Both the position numbers and the translations under genes were made by a program. 20,010 nucleotides of DNA from QHCA01 sp003244095 (lineage in GTDB: Bacteria; Actinomycetota; Actinomycetes; Mycobacteriales; QHCA01): positions 1 through 20,010 of the forward strand of contig JBBQNN010000075.1 of the NCBI GenBank assembly GCA_038329965.1. Direction: 5' to 3'. Position 1 is the stretch's first letter; the number at the start of each line of letters is the position of its first letter. The notes beneath the pieces are model-generated. The model was not told where the DNA came from, made no database searches, and was given only the letters and a program-made list of their open reading frames with translations. This document shows positions 1 to 6,945 of this stretch, piece by piece.

Positions 1-22
1 CTGTTCGCGGCCCTTTGGGCTG

Positions 23-45
23 GGCGACGGGTTCACCCCGTCGCC
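23..45. repeat. Perfect 9-bp stem hairpin
   Basis: Positions 23-31 are the exact reverse complement of 37-45, leaving a 5-nt loop. It is the first of several hairpins at the left edge, in a part of the element with no credible gene. It could belong to a terminator or to a transfer/replication origin. Nothing in the sequence decides between these. Confidence 0.5.
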
Positions 46-58
46 GTATCGGCGCCGG

Positions 59-179
59 GCACGGCCCCGGGAGGCTCACGGCGAAAGAGGAAGGGCAAAC
101 GATCTTGGGCGGGAGTAAGCGACGTAGGAGCGCCGGCCAAGATGGTTTGGCCGCTTTCGCCGTGAGGGCGGGGCCGTGC
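59..179. repeat. Long imperfect inverted repeat
   Basis: Two arms, 59-108 and 137-179, pair over most of their length. The blocks 59-68/170-179 (10 bp), 75-87/154-166 (13 bp), 96-100/145-149 and 102-108/137-143 are all exact, separated by short bulges. The loop is 109-136. No ORF here looks coding. Such a structure near conjugation genes could be an origin of transfer, a clt-like locus, or a structured RNA. This is inference; only the fold potential is visible. Confidence 0.55.
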
Positions 180-208
180 TAAGCCGGGCCGCGCAGCGGG
201 CGTGCAGC

Positions 209-248
209 GCCGGCCGGAGGCCGGCACCCGTATCCGGCCGCAGGCCGG
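209..248 (-). terminator. Tandem GC hairpins after the transfer operon
   Basis: Two short hairpins follow one another: 209-215 pairs with 219-225 (7 bp, 3-nt loop) and 234-239 pairs with 243-248 (6 bp, 3-nt loop). They lie 25-60 bp past the stop codon of the last gene of the minus-strand operon and have no U-tract, as is common for actinomycete terminators. Assigning them as terminators is inference from position. Confidence 0.4.
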
Positions 249-272
249 GCTCCGTTCGGCTTGCGGCAGTGG

Positions 273-422
273 TCATAGTCCGGCGATCCAGGCCAGGAAC
301 CGGCCGGCCCAGGCGAGCAGGCCGAACAGCCAGTTCACGATCCGCATGACCACGGCGACGACGGCGACACCGGAGGCGACAGCCAGGGCCAGACCGAACA
401 GGTGCAGCACCGATACGGACAT
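273..422 (-). CDS. 49-aa small membrane protein of transfer operon
   Basis: I do not recognise this short gene. It reads ATG at 422-420 to TGA at 275-273. The ATG shares its A with the stop codon of the preceding gene (TGATG), which indicates translational coupling and is the main reason to accept so small an ORF. The product is strongly hydrophobic: one segment at about residues 8-26 and a second Trp-rich one at about 31-49, so it probably spans the membrane twice, with almost no soluble part. Actinomycete transfer operons often carry small hydrophobic Spd-type proteins involved in spread of the element. That function is suggested only by position and hydrophobicity. Confidence 0.6.
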   Translation of the reverse strand: MSVSVLHLFGLALAVASGVAVVAVVMRIVNWLFGLLAWAGRFLAWIAGL

Positions 423-649
423 CACGAGCAGACCTCCTGTGGATCAGCGGCCATCGAGGCGGCACGGGTGGTGAGTTGGTCGAACCGCGGGTCCCGGTAG
501 ACCCGGCCGCCGCGCGGGCGGGCTTCGACAGTCCAGCCGCGAGCCAGCGCGGCGGCGTCTTGCGCGGCGAGGTGGGCGACGATCCGCTGGTGGACGTGGC
601 GGGCCGGTGCCAGGGCTGCCCGGCCAATGCGGCGGGTCCGCTCAGACAT
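422..649 (-). CDS. 75-aa hypothetical protein of transfer operon
   Basis: Function not recognised. The ATG at 649-647 lies 8 bp inside the end of the coupling-protein gene, and its own stop overlaps the start of the next small gene, so it sits in a chain of coupled ORFs. The product is basic and soluble, with an alanine/arginine-rich first half (about residues 4-45) that may be helical, and no membrane segment or known motif. The gene arrangement suggests an accessory role in DNA transfer or element maintenance. Support for coding is the overlap pattern and uninterrupted frame; confidence in function is low. Confidence 0.55.
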   Translation of the reverse strand: MSERTRRIGRAALAPARHVHQRIVAHLAAQDAAALARGWTVEARPRGGRVYRDPRFDQLTTRAASMAADPQEVCS

Positions 650-2438
650 CGGCGCCGCCCTCCCCCACCCCGACGCCGGCCAGCTCAGGCACCGGCTCGA
701 CCGGCACGGTGGCCGGCCGGCGCAGTCGCGCCACGGCCTGCCGGGTCTGGGTGCTGGCCCACCGGGCGACGCGGCCGCCGGCGGCGTCGAGGCGGCGCAA
801 CCGTGGCGCCCACCGGGTGGCGGCTCTGGACATCCGCACGTCGCGGCGTTTCCAGGCCATCTGGACCTTGCCGATCGCCGGGGCCATCCCCCGGCGGATG
901 ATCACGACGCGGCGGAACGGCAGCTGCGCGATCAGCGCCGGCGACAGCACCGGCACCCGCCGGTAGCTCGTCCCGGTCAAATTGCCGGCGGCGTCGTAGC
1001 CGGCGACCTGCTCGTCACGCTCACCGATGAGGGTGGCGTAGTCGCCCAGGTCGTCGCCGTCCTTGCCGGCGCCGTAGATCAGCAGCGTGGCGGTGTTGTT
1101 CAGGATCGCCGCCGCGCCGTCCTTGCCCCACCGTTGACGCAGCTGCGCCCTCGACTGCGCGGCCAGGTGCATCGTCAGCCCGCGGCCACCCATGTCGGCG
1201 GTCCACTGATCGAGCGGTATCGGGCAGATCAGCGCGATCTCGTCCAGGCAGAACGTCAGGGGCGGGTCGAGTCGGCCGGCCGGCTGCAGCCCGGCGATCC
1301 GGCGGCCTTCCCGGGCGATGTGCCCGACCAGCGCGCACAGCAGCGGCGCGGTCTTCGCGTCCTCGGCGCCGAGGAGGTAGACGGTGCCCTTGCCGGCGAT
1401 GAGCGCCGCGACGTCGAACCCGGCCGCACCGGCCGGGTTTCCATCAGCGCCGGCCGCCTGCGCGGCGGTGGAGCTGATCAGCCAGCCCAGGGCGGGCATC
1501 ACCGTGGAGGAGATCGATGAGCGGGTCCTGTCGTTGGTGGTCAGGAACTGCTCGGTGAACGGCAGGAACGGCGCCCCCGGCGACCGGCGCAGATAGCGGC
1601 GGACTTCATCCGCGCCGGCGTCAGGGTTGGCAACCCAGGCCAGCACGTCACGCATCCCGGCCCCACCGAGGGCGGCGGCGTGCATCAGCCCGGCCAACGC
1701 CATCCTCGCCTGACCCGCCCAGTAGGCCCGCTCCCCGTGATCGCCACCCGGTGCGCTCCCACCGGCGACCATGTCGCCGGCCCGGTCATCAGCGACCGAC
1801 GGATCAGTGCAGCCCGAAAGCGGGTCGAAGATGATCGTGGAGGCCAGCCCACCCAGCCCGGACGGGTTGAACACCGTCACCGGCCCCCGCCGGCGGCGCA
1901 GCGGTGCGGTCAGATCGATCACATCGGTACGGGTCGACGTGACAATGCACGCGCCCGGCGCGTCCAAGATCCGGCCGGCCAGCTCACCGGTCTTGCCAGT
2001 CCGCGGGCCGCCGACCCGCAGCGTCACGTCCTCACATGCCGACCAGATCCGCCACCAGCCCACCCGCGCCAACGGCGTGCCATACGCCTTCGTCGGTACC
2101 GCCAGCCGCTGCCAGAACGACAGATCACGCAGCGACGGCCGGAGAACCTTCGCCTTCCACCGAACCGGCAGGAAACTGCCGTGCCGGACGATCGCCCAGG
2201 TGGACGCCACACCACCGTGACGCCGCGACCGGCGCGACCAGCGCTCCACCACCTGAGCCGAGCCGCCCCGATGCTGCCGCAACTGAGCGGCCAGCCCGCC
2301 CAGCAGCGTCACCCCGGTCACCACCGGCAACAACCAGAACCCCCGGCCCGGCATCGCGGCCGGCGCCGAACGCAACAACCAGCCGCCCACCGGCAACAAC
2401 AGCCCCAGCGCGGCCACCCGGGCCACCAGGCGGCTCAT
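642..2438 (-). CDS. VirD4/TraG-type coupling ATPase
   Basis: Membrane-bound ATPase of the type IV coupling protein family, which links the DNA-processing complex to a transfer channel during conjugation. Two N-terminal membrane segments (about residues 4-22 and 34-53) are followed by a P-loop GGPRTGKT at about 143-150, a Walker B region FCLDEIAL at about 396-403 and a downstream AAQSRAQLRQRWG motif typical of VirD4-like proteins. The 598-aa length fits the family. I chose ATG 2438 over a TTG 21 bp upstream because ATG 2438 forms an ATGA overlap with the stop of the excisionase-type gene. It is the main conjugation gene visible; no relaxase or other channel component is in the window, so these would have to lie to the left or in trans. 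Confidence 0.85.
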   Translation of the reverse strand: MSRLVARVAALGLLLPVGGWLLRSAPAAMPGRGFWLLPVVTGVTLLGGLAAQLRQHRGGSAQVVERWSRRSRRHGGVASTWAIVRHGSFLPVRWKAKVLRPSLRDLSFWQRLAVPTKAYGTPLARVGWWRIWSACEDVTLRVGGPRTGKTGELAGRILDAPGACIVTSTRTDVIDLTAPLRRRRGPVTVFNPSGLGGLASTIIFDPLSGCTDPSVADDRAGDMVAGGSAPGGDHGERAYWAGQARMALAGLMHAAALGGAGMRDVLAWVANPDAGADEVRRYLRRSPGAPFLPFTEQFLTTNDRTRSSISSTVMPALGWLISSTAAQAAGADGNPAGAAGFDVAALIAGKGTVYLLGAEDAKTAPLLCALVGHIAREGRRIAGLQPAGRLDPPLTFCLDEIALICPIPLDQWTADMGGRGLTMHLAAQSRAQLRQRWGKDGAAAILNNTATLLIYGAGKDGDDLGDYATLIGERDEQVAGYDAAGNLTGTSYRRVPVLSPALIAQLPFRRVVIIRRGMAPAIGKVQMAWKRRDVRMSRAATRWAPRLRRLDAAGGRVARWASTQTRQAVARLRRPATVPVEPVPELAGVGVGEGGADV

Positions 2439-2704
2439 GCGGCACCGCCGGGCACCCAACTGGCGGCGTTGACCAGCCCGCCACTGCCCAGGGCCGCGTC
2501 GACCATCTCGCTGATGGCGCGTACCGGCACGATGTACCGGCCCCGGATCTGGACCGCCGGAAACTGCCCTGCGTGGATAGCTCGGTACAGCGTCATCTCC
2601 GACATCCCGAACAGCCGGGCCGTCTCGGCGACGCTGTAGAAGACCGGGTCGTCAGGCGGTCGACGCTCCGCCACCGTTGGCTTGCCTATCGCTCCAATGC
2701 TCAT
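2435..2704 (-). CDS. Excisionase-type helix-turn-helix protein
   Basis: An 89-aa protein with a MerR/excisionase-type HTH (HTH_17) at about residues 21-70: the stretch YSVAETARLFGMSEMTLYRA is the typical first half and GRYIVPVRAI the wing and end. Proteins of this type serve as recombination directionality factors (Xis) or as small regulators in integrative elements. It is the first gene of the minus-strand transfer operon and diverges from the XRE regulator across a palindromic operator, so it may be controlled by that regulator. Unlike many AICEs, it is not beside the integrase, which is 2.5 kb away. Excisionase function is inferred from family and context. Confidence 0.75.
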   Translation of the reverse strand: MSIGAIGKPTVAERRPPDDPVFYSVAETARLFGMSEMTLYRAIHAGQFPAVQIRGRYIVPVRAISEMVDAALGSGGLVNAASWVPGGAA

Positions 2705-2735
2705 GAACCGCTCCTATCCCAGAGCCAACCTTGAG

Positions 2736-2768
2736 TGATGCATGCATCATAACATGATGCATGCATCA
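2736..2768. promoter_or_regulatory. Double 14-bp palindrome, probable operator
   Basis: The perfect palindrome TGATGCATGCATCA occurs at 2736-2749 and again at 2755-2768, separated by 5 bp (TAACA). It lies in the divergent region between the excisionase-type gene and the XRE regulator. Centre-to-centre spacing is 19 bp, close to two helical turns, which would put two bound dimers on the same face. It is probably the operator for the neighbouring XRE protein and controls both transcripts. Confidence 0.75.
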
Positions 2769-2879
2769 GCAGTCAACCCTGCTAACTGCCGTGCCGGGCC
2801 GCACCGACGAGCTGCCACGACGTGGGCCTCGTGAGGCGCACGAACGGAGTGCGACGGGTTACCGTGTGCATAGCGCCGC

Positions 2880-2893
2880 TGATGCACGCATAG
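2880..2893 (+). promoter_or_regulatory. Third, imperfect operator copy at regulator start
   Basis: TGATGCACGCATAG matches the upstream 14-bp palindrome at 11 of 14 positions. It ends 2 bp before the ATG at 2896, so binding here would block initiation of the regulator itself. Autoregulation is inference. Confidence 0.45.
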
Positions 2894-2895
2894 GG

Positions 2896-3801
2896 ATGCC
2901 AGAGAGCGAGGACCTCGTGGCCGGCCCAGACACCATCAAGCGACTGGGTGCAGAACTTCGCGCATTGCGCGAGGCCTCGGGCGTGTCGGGGCGTGCTCTA
3001 GCAAGCCGACTGGGCTGGTCGCAGGCCAAGCTCAGTCGCACCGAGACAGGTGTGGTCCGACCGATCGTGGCGGACGTGGAGGATTTCCTAGAGCAGGTGG
3101 CCGCACCACCGGCCGCACGCAGACGGGTCCGCGAGCTGGCGGCTCAAGCCCAGACAGTCAGTACCGGCTGGAAGGCATTGCACCGCGGCGGCCTGGCCCA
3201 GCGGCAACGTGAGCTCGACGAGCTGCTCGGGCTGACGACGAGGGTGCTGCACTACCAACCCATCTTCATTCCTGGCCTTCTCCAAACGCCGGAGTACGCA
3301 CGGCGGGTATTCGAGCTGATCAACTGGAGCAAGAACCGGGACATCGGCCAAGCCGTCGCGGCCCGAATGGCCAGGCAGCAGGCGCTGTTCGAGCCGAACG
3401 CGCCCGACTATCATTTCGTGCTGACAGAGGCCGCCCTGCGATGGCGACCCGGGCCCATGTCGCTGCTCGCGACTCAGCTCGACCGTGTTCGATCGTTAGC
3501 CGAGCTTCCGAGTGTGACGCTCCGAGTCATCCCCTGGTCAGCCGAGATCAGCGCGCTTGGCCCTCATCCCTTCGTGGCCTACACCCTTCGAGACGAGCAG
3601 GAGCCGCCCGAGATCCACGTCGAAACGGTGTCAGCCGAAGTTGTTGTCACCGGTGAGGAGGCGGGCGCTCTGTACACAGAAACGTTCAACCGTCTTGTCG
3701 CCGATGCCCTTGACCCCGGAGACTCCAAGACGTTCATCCAGGAACTCGCGGACACCCTTCATGAGGTGCCGCAGCCGGCCCACGAGAAAGGCGCGCAGTG
3801 A
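2896..3801 (+). CDS. Scr1-type XRE regulator with DUF5753 domain
   Basis: DNA-binding regulator with an N-terminal XRE helix-turn-helix (about residues 14-65, including SGRALASRLGWSQAKLSRTE) and a long C-terminal DUF5753 domain (about 100-280, with the recognisable LLQTPEYAR and LPSVTLRVIPW stretches). This layout is that of the Scr1 family of antitoxin-like regulators, paired with DUF397 proteins in actinomycetes. ATG 2896 gives 301 aa. GTG 2917 has the better Shine-Dalgarno (GCGAGG, about 5 bp upstream) and would give 294 aa. A longer reading from ATG 2761 would begin inside the operator and is unlikely. Its stop overlaps the DUF397 start (GTGA). Likely controls the divergent transfer operon and itself. 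Confidence 0.88.
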   Translation: MPESEDLVAGPDTIKRLGAELRALREASGVSGRALASRLGWSQAKLSRTETGVVRPIVADVEDFLEQVAAPPAARRRVRELAAQAQTVSTGWKALHRGGLAQRQRELDELLGLTTRVLHYQPIFIPGLLQTPEYARRVFELINWSKNRDIGQAVAARMARQQALFEPNAPDYHFVLTEAALRWRPGPMSLLATQLDRVRSLAELPSVTLRVIPWSAEISALGPHPFVAYTLRDEQEPPEIHVETVSAEVVVTGEEAGALYTETFNRLVADALDPGDSKTFIQELADTLHEVPQPAHEKGAQ

Positions 3802-3998
3802 ACACAACCGATCTCAGCTCCGCCCAGTGGAAGAAGTCGTCGCACTCCGATGACGGAGGTTGCGTCGAGGTTGCCAAGAGCGACCAGTACGTGGCAGTCC
3901 GGGACACCAAGGACCGCGGCGGTCCTGTGCTGGTCTTCACCCCTCACGAGTGGCGGGCGTTCCTTGCCGGAGTCCGCGACTCAGAGTTCGACCTGTAG
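3798..3998 (+). CDS. DUF397 protein, partner of the XRE regulator
   Basis: A 66-aa DUF397 protein. The family pattern is complete: W-K-K-S-S-S near residue 11, GGCVEVA at about 20-26, VAVRDTKD at about 32-39, and the FTPHEWRAFLAGV ending. The GTG start overlaps the regulator stop by 4 bp, so the two are co-translated. DUF397 members act with Scr1-type regulators and have been discussed as toxin-like partners (Scr2). Here the pair sits in an integrative element and could serve stability or transfer control. The toxin role is not demonstrated by the sequence. Confidence 0.88.
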   Translation: MNTTDLSSAQWKKSSHSDDGGCVEVAKSDQYVAVRDTKDRGGPVLVFTPHEWRAFLAGVRDSEFDL

Positions 3999-4010
3999 TT
4001 GCACGCGCGC

Positions 4011-4036
4011 GATGGCCCGACATCCGTCGGGCCATC
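4011..4036 (+). terminator. Perfect 11-bp hairpin between DUF397 and MFS genes
   Basis: 4011-4021 is the exact reverse complement of 4026-4036, with a 4-nt loop. It begins 12 bp after the DUF397 stop and ends 25 bp before the MFS start. There is no U-tract. It may partly terminate transcription from the regulator operon, or cap an mRNA, so the exporter would be expressed at a lower level or separately. Confidence 0.55.
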
Positions 4037-4061
4037 GGCAACAAACGTCGATAGGACAAAG

Positions 4062-5318
4062 ATGACATCGGCTCCTCCGACAGAGCAACGGCGGCCGACG
4101 CGTCGAGCCTTCGTCGCCCTGTGGGCGGCAAACAGCATCTCGTCAGCCGGTGACGGTGCGTACATCGCGGCGGCACCGTTGCTAGCGGCCACCCTGACGC
4201 GCGATCCGCTGGCAGTCTCCTTCGTGACCGTCGCGACAACCGCCCCGTGGTTCTTGGTCGGCCCGTTCGCGGGCGCGTGGGTAGATCGCCTGCCCCGTCG
4301 CTCAGTCATGATCGTCGTAGACCTCATCCGGGCCTTGATGGTGGCCGGACTGACGGTTGCTGTAGCCACCCATACGGCGACGATCGCGTTGCTCGCGATT
4401 TGCGGGTTCCTCATGACGTCAGGACAGAGTTTCCACTCGGCCGCCGCGCAAGCGGTCGTGCCGGCCCTCGTCGGCCGGGATCGCACATCGCTCGCTGAGG
4501 CCAACAGCCGGCTGACCGTGACCGAGACACTCGGCACCGGATTCGTCGGGCCCCCGGCTGGAGGCGCCCTATTCGCCTTGAGCGGCTGGCTACCGTTCGG
4601 GGCCGACGCGCTCAGTTTCGCCGGCTCCGCCGCATTGTTGAGCCGCGTGCCCAAGGCGCCCGCGCCACGCACTCAGACGGGCGTTCTCGCAGCCATCCGC
4701 GAGGGTGCCGTCTGGCTGGGCAAGCACCGCGGCCTGTTGCAGCTCGCCCTCATCATCGCGGCCGGAAACCTCGCCTACAACGCCGTGTTCGCCACGTTCG
4801 TGCTTCTTGCCCACGACAAGCTCGGCGTGGGCAAGCTCGCCTTCGGCGTGCTGCTTGCCGCTCTCGCTGTTGGATCGGTGCTCGGCGGCTGGTTAGCGCC
4901 GCGGCTAGCCCGCCGGTACTCCCACCGCACAGTGCTACTCACCGCCCAGGGCGCCAAAGCGATCGCGCTCGTCATCATGGCGACAGCCATGTCGCCCTGG
5001 GTCGCAGGTGCGGGCCTCGCCATCGTCGGCATGTCAACCACGCTAGCCACAGTCGCGGTCGTGTCCGCGCGACAGGAGCTGGTGCCCGACGAGTTGCTCG
5101 GCCGCGTAGTTACTGCCTTCCGGGTCATCGGAAACGGAGCCGCCCCGCTCGGCGCATTGCTCGGCGGCCTCCTCGCATCAGTCGGCGGGCTGCGCCTTCC
5201 CGGCGTCGCGGCGGGCGTCTTCCTCGCCGTCATCGTCCTGGCCGCCGCGATCAGGCACCGCGATCACAACGGTGCGTCGGCCGGGACTGGCGACGATGAG
5301 TCCCTCGGCCTTGAGTAG
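4062..5318 (+). CDS. MFS exporter, DHA3/EntS-like
   Basis: A 418-aa major facilitator protein with about 12 hydrophobic segments, probably a drug or small-molecule exporter of the plasma membrane driven by the proton gradient. The loop-2/3 motif A appears as GAWVDRLPRRSV (about residues 67-78). The late GRVVTAFRVIGNGAAPLGAL segment is typical of the MFS_3/DHA3 group that includes EntS and Mef-type efflux proteins. Start ATG 4062 is chosen over an upstream frame opening at 3999 because the protein begins with a normal polar N-terminus there; an AGGAC at 4053-4057 may be the ribosome site. Its last 141 bp, including part of the final membrane segment, overlap the integrase gene on the other strand. 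It is likely cargo of the element; substrate unknown. Confidence 0.88.
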   Translation: MTSAPPTEQRRPTRRAFVALWAANSISSAGDGAYIAAAPLLAATLTRDPLAVSFVTVATTAPWFLVGPFAGAWVDRLPRRSVMIVVDLIRALMVAGLTVAVATHTATIALLAICGFLMTSGQSFHSAAAQAVVPALVGRDRTSLAEANSRLTVTETLGTGFVGPPAGGALFALSGWLPFGADALSFAGSAALLSRVPKAPAPRTQTGVLAAIREGAVWLGKHRGLLQLALIIAAGNLAYNAVFATFVLLAHDKLGVGKLAFGVLLAALAVGSVLGGWLAPRLARRYSHRTVLLTAQGAKAIALVIMATAMSPWVAGAGLAIVGMSTTLATVAVVSARQELVPDELLGRVVTAFRVIGNGAAPLGALLGGLLASVGGLRLPGVAAGVFLAVIVLAAAIRHRDHNGASAGTGDDESLGLE

Positions 5319-6767
5319 TGCTACGGCCCTGTGAGCGGTCCCTGCTGACACTCGATGCGTGGCGGCCAGCTCGTCCACCGTCGGGAAATTGTCGCCGACG
5401 CGCAGGTCTCCACGCTTGATGACTCGCCGCAGTTCCGCGGCGATCCGCTCGTACGGGCTGGGGACTTTCGGTCGGGGCGCGACCGCGCCCGGACGAGAGG
5501 CATGGGGCAGGCGCACGCCGAGGGTGTCGGCGGCTCGCTGGTCAACCTCGGCCTTCCACGCTGCGTAGACGCGGAGGGTTGTCGTCCCGCCGCCGGAGTG
5601 GCCGAGCCGGCCGGCGACAGTCCGCACGTCGACTCCGGCCGCGATCAGCTCGGTCGCGCTGTAGTGGCGCAGCTGGTGCAGGTGCGTGCGGAGGCCGAGG
5701 CGTTCGGCGAGCTTGGCGAACCGCTGACTCACGGACGACGGCACGAGATGCGTGCTGCCGTCGGGAGACAGCGAGAAGACAAATGCGTCCGCGCTGAAGT
5801 CCAGCCCGAGCTGCGCGGCCCGTTCAACGCACCGCGTCCGGTGGGCAGCCAGCACATCGACGGTGTCGGCGTCGATGGCGACGCGGCGTTGCTGATGGGT
5901 CTTGGTGTCCTTCTCCCAGCGCCGGTGGCCGTCCTGGGCGATGCTCGTGCGGAGCGTGACGGTGCCGGTGTCCAGGTCGAGGTTGTGCCAGCGAAGCCCG
6001 CACAGCTCGCCGCGGCGGGCGCCGGTGGTCATGGCCAGCCAGATGAACGTCGCCCAGTCTGGGTCGGTGCTGGCCTCGGTGAGGATGCGGGCGGCCTCGG
6101 CCTCGCTCGGCGGCCGAGGATCTGGTCGAGGCGGTGCCGGCGGCTGGGCCTCGCTGATCGGGTTGTGTGCGATCCAGCGCCAGCGGACTGCCCGCTTGAG
6201 CGCGCCGGACAGGATCCAGTGCACGTGCCGGATCGACGCGGCAGCCAGGGGCTTGCACTCGTGGGGGCCGCAGCGCTGGTCGCAGTCGTGCGGCCGGGCC
6301 GTGCGGTGGTCGATGTACCGGCGCCCACCGCAGTGCTCCCGGCAGGTGCGCAGCCGGGCGTAGAAGGAGTCGATGACTTCGCCGTCCAACCGCGCCACCA
6401 TGAGCGACCCGAGGACGGGCCGGATGTGCTTGTCAATCAGGAACCGGTACGTGCGGTGCGTTGTCGGCTCGACGTCGAGCAGCTCGAGGTAACGATCGAG
6501 GAGCTGGTCGACGGTCGCTCGGGTGCGCGGGTTGCGCCGCTCGTCGACCTGGTTGGCGAGCCGGGTCAGCGCCTTCTTCGCCTGGTCGCGGGCGGCCTTG
6601 ACCGCCTCGCGTGAGGCGGCGGGGTCGAGCGGGACGACCTCGGTCAGGTAGTGGCGCTTGCCGGTCAGCGGGTCGACGCCGGCGTAGAGCCGCACACGGA
6701 GCGAGCCGCTGGGCAAGCGTTCGATGCTGCCTCGCTGCCGCTCCGGTGACCTGGTCGTTGACGCCAC
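5178..6767 (-). CDS. Tyrosine integrase with C-terminal GntR domain
   Basis: Site-specific recombinase expected to integrate the element into tRNA-Arg. An N-terminal arm-binding region is followed by a core-binding region (about residues 84-205) and the catalytic domain. All catalytic residues are present: R251 (TGARRGE), K289, H364-x-x-R367, H390 (LGH) and Y401. Two additions stand out. A Cys/His-rich insert at 142-172 (C142, C146, C162, C166, H169, C171) could bind zinc; as I recall, similar inserts occur in other actinomycete integrases. A full winged-helix GntR domain at about 436-504 follows the catalytic domain, then an acidic-basic tail. The GTG start at 6767 is the first in frame; the ribosome site is weak. 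The gene end overlaps the convergent exporter. Length 529 aa is longer than the usual 380-420. Confidence 0.92.
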   Translation of the reverse strand: MASTTRSPERQRGSIERLPSGSLRVRLYAGVDPLTGKRHYLTEVVPLDPAASREAVKAARDQAKKALTRLANQVDERRNPRTRATVDQLLDRYLELLDVEPTTHRTYRFLIDKHIRPVLGSLMVARLDGEVIDSFYARLRTCREHCGGRRYIDHRTARPHDCDQRCGPHECKPLAAASIRHVHWILSGALKRAVRWRWIAHNPISEAQPPAPPRPDPRPPSEAEAARILTEASTDPDWATFIWLAMTTGARRGELCGLRWHNLDLDTGTVTLRTSIAQDGHRRWEKDTKTHQQRRVAIDADTVDVLAAHRTRCVERAAQLGLDFSADAFVFSLSPDGSTHLVPSSVSQRFAKLAERLGLRTHLHQLRHYSATELIAAGVDVRTVAGRLGHSGGGTTTLRVYAAWKAEVDQRAADTLGVRLPHASRPGAVAPRPKVPSPYERIAAELRRVIKRGDLRVGDNFPTVDELAATHRVSAGTAHRAVALLKAEGLIVASPGRRTVVIAVPDRGGQDDDGEEDARRDAGKAQPAD

Positions 6768-6900
6768 GAAAGCACTCTAGCGGGAGATCCGCACCACGAG
6801 TGATGCCACGCGGCATCTCAGCTAGCTTGCCTCAGGAGCGGTGAACGACGCCAAGAGTGGCGTTCCTGCAGGTCAGACGCCGTATTTTCGGCCTCTGGGG
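6768..6900. promoter_or_regulatory. Integrase upstream / attachment-flanking region
   Basis: No gene is seen in these 133 bp between the integrase start and the tRNA-Arg 3' end. Short hairpins lie at 6802-6817 (6-bp arms), 6848-6863 (6-bp arms, 4-nt loop) and 6879-6892 (4-bp arms, 6-nt loop). They may be integrase arm-type sites or a terminator for the tRNA. The integrase promoter should also be here. Confidence 0.4.
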
Positions 6901-6945
6901 TGGCGCGCTCGGAGGGACTCGAACCCCCAACCTCTTGATCCGTAG
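6901..6945. other. Probable attachment site (tRNA-Arg 3' part)
   Basis: Tyrosine integrases of actinomycete elements normally recombine within the 3' half of a tRNA gene, leaving the tRNA intact next to int. Here the CCA end of tRNA-Arg(ACG) faces the integrase at 133 bp. The core would be some part of the anticodon-loop-to-CCA stretch. I did not find a second copy in 1-6900, so the opposite att copy should lie beyond the left edge. Exact limits cannot be set from one end. Confidence 0.6.

Noticed and set aside
1680..2639. 319-codon plus-strand open frame
   Set aside because: Antisense to the coupling-protein gene and excisionase-type gene; low-complexity Arg/Pro/Gln composition.
2761..2895. 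45-aa N-terminal extension of the XRE regulator
   Set aside because: The ATG lies inside the operator palindrome, the extension has no domain, and better starts exist at 2896 and 2917.
5355..6614. 419-codon plus-strand open frame
   Set aside because: Antisense to the integrase, which has all catalytic residues; no domain is seen in the antisense frame.
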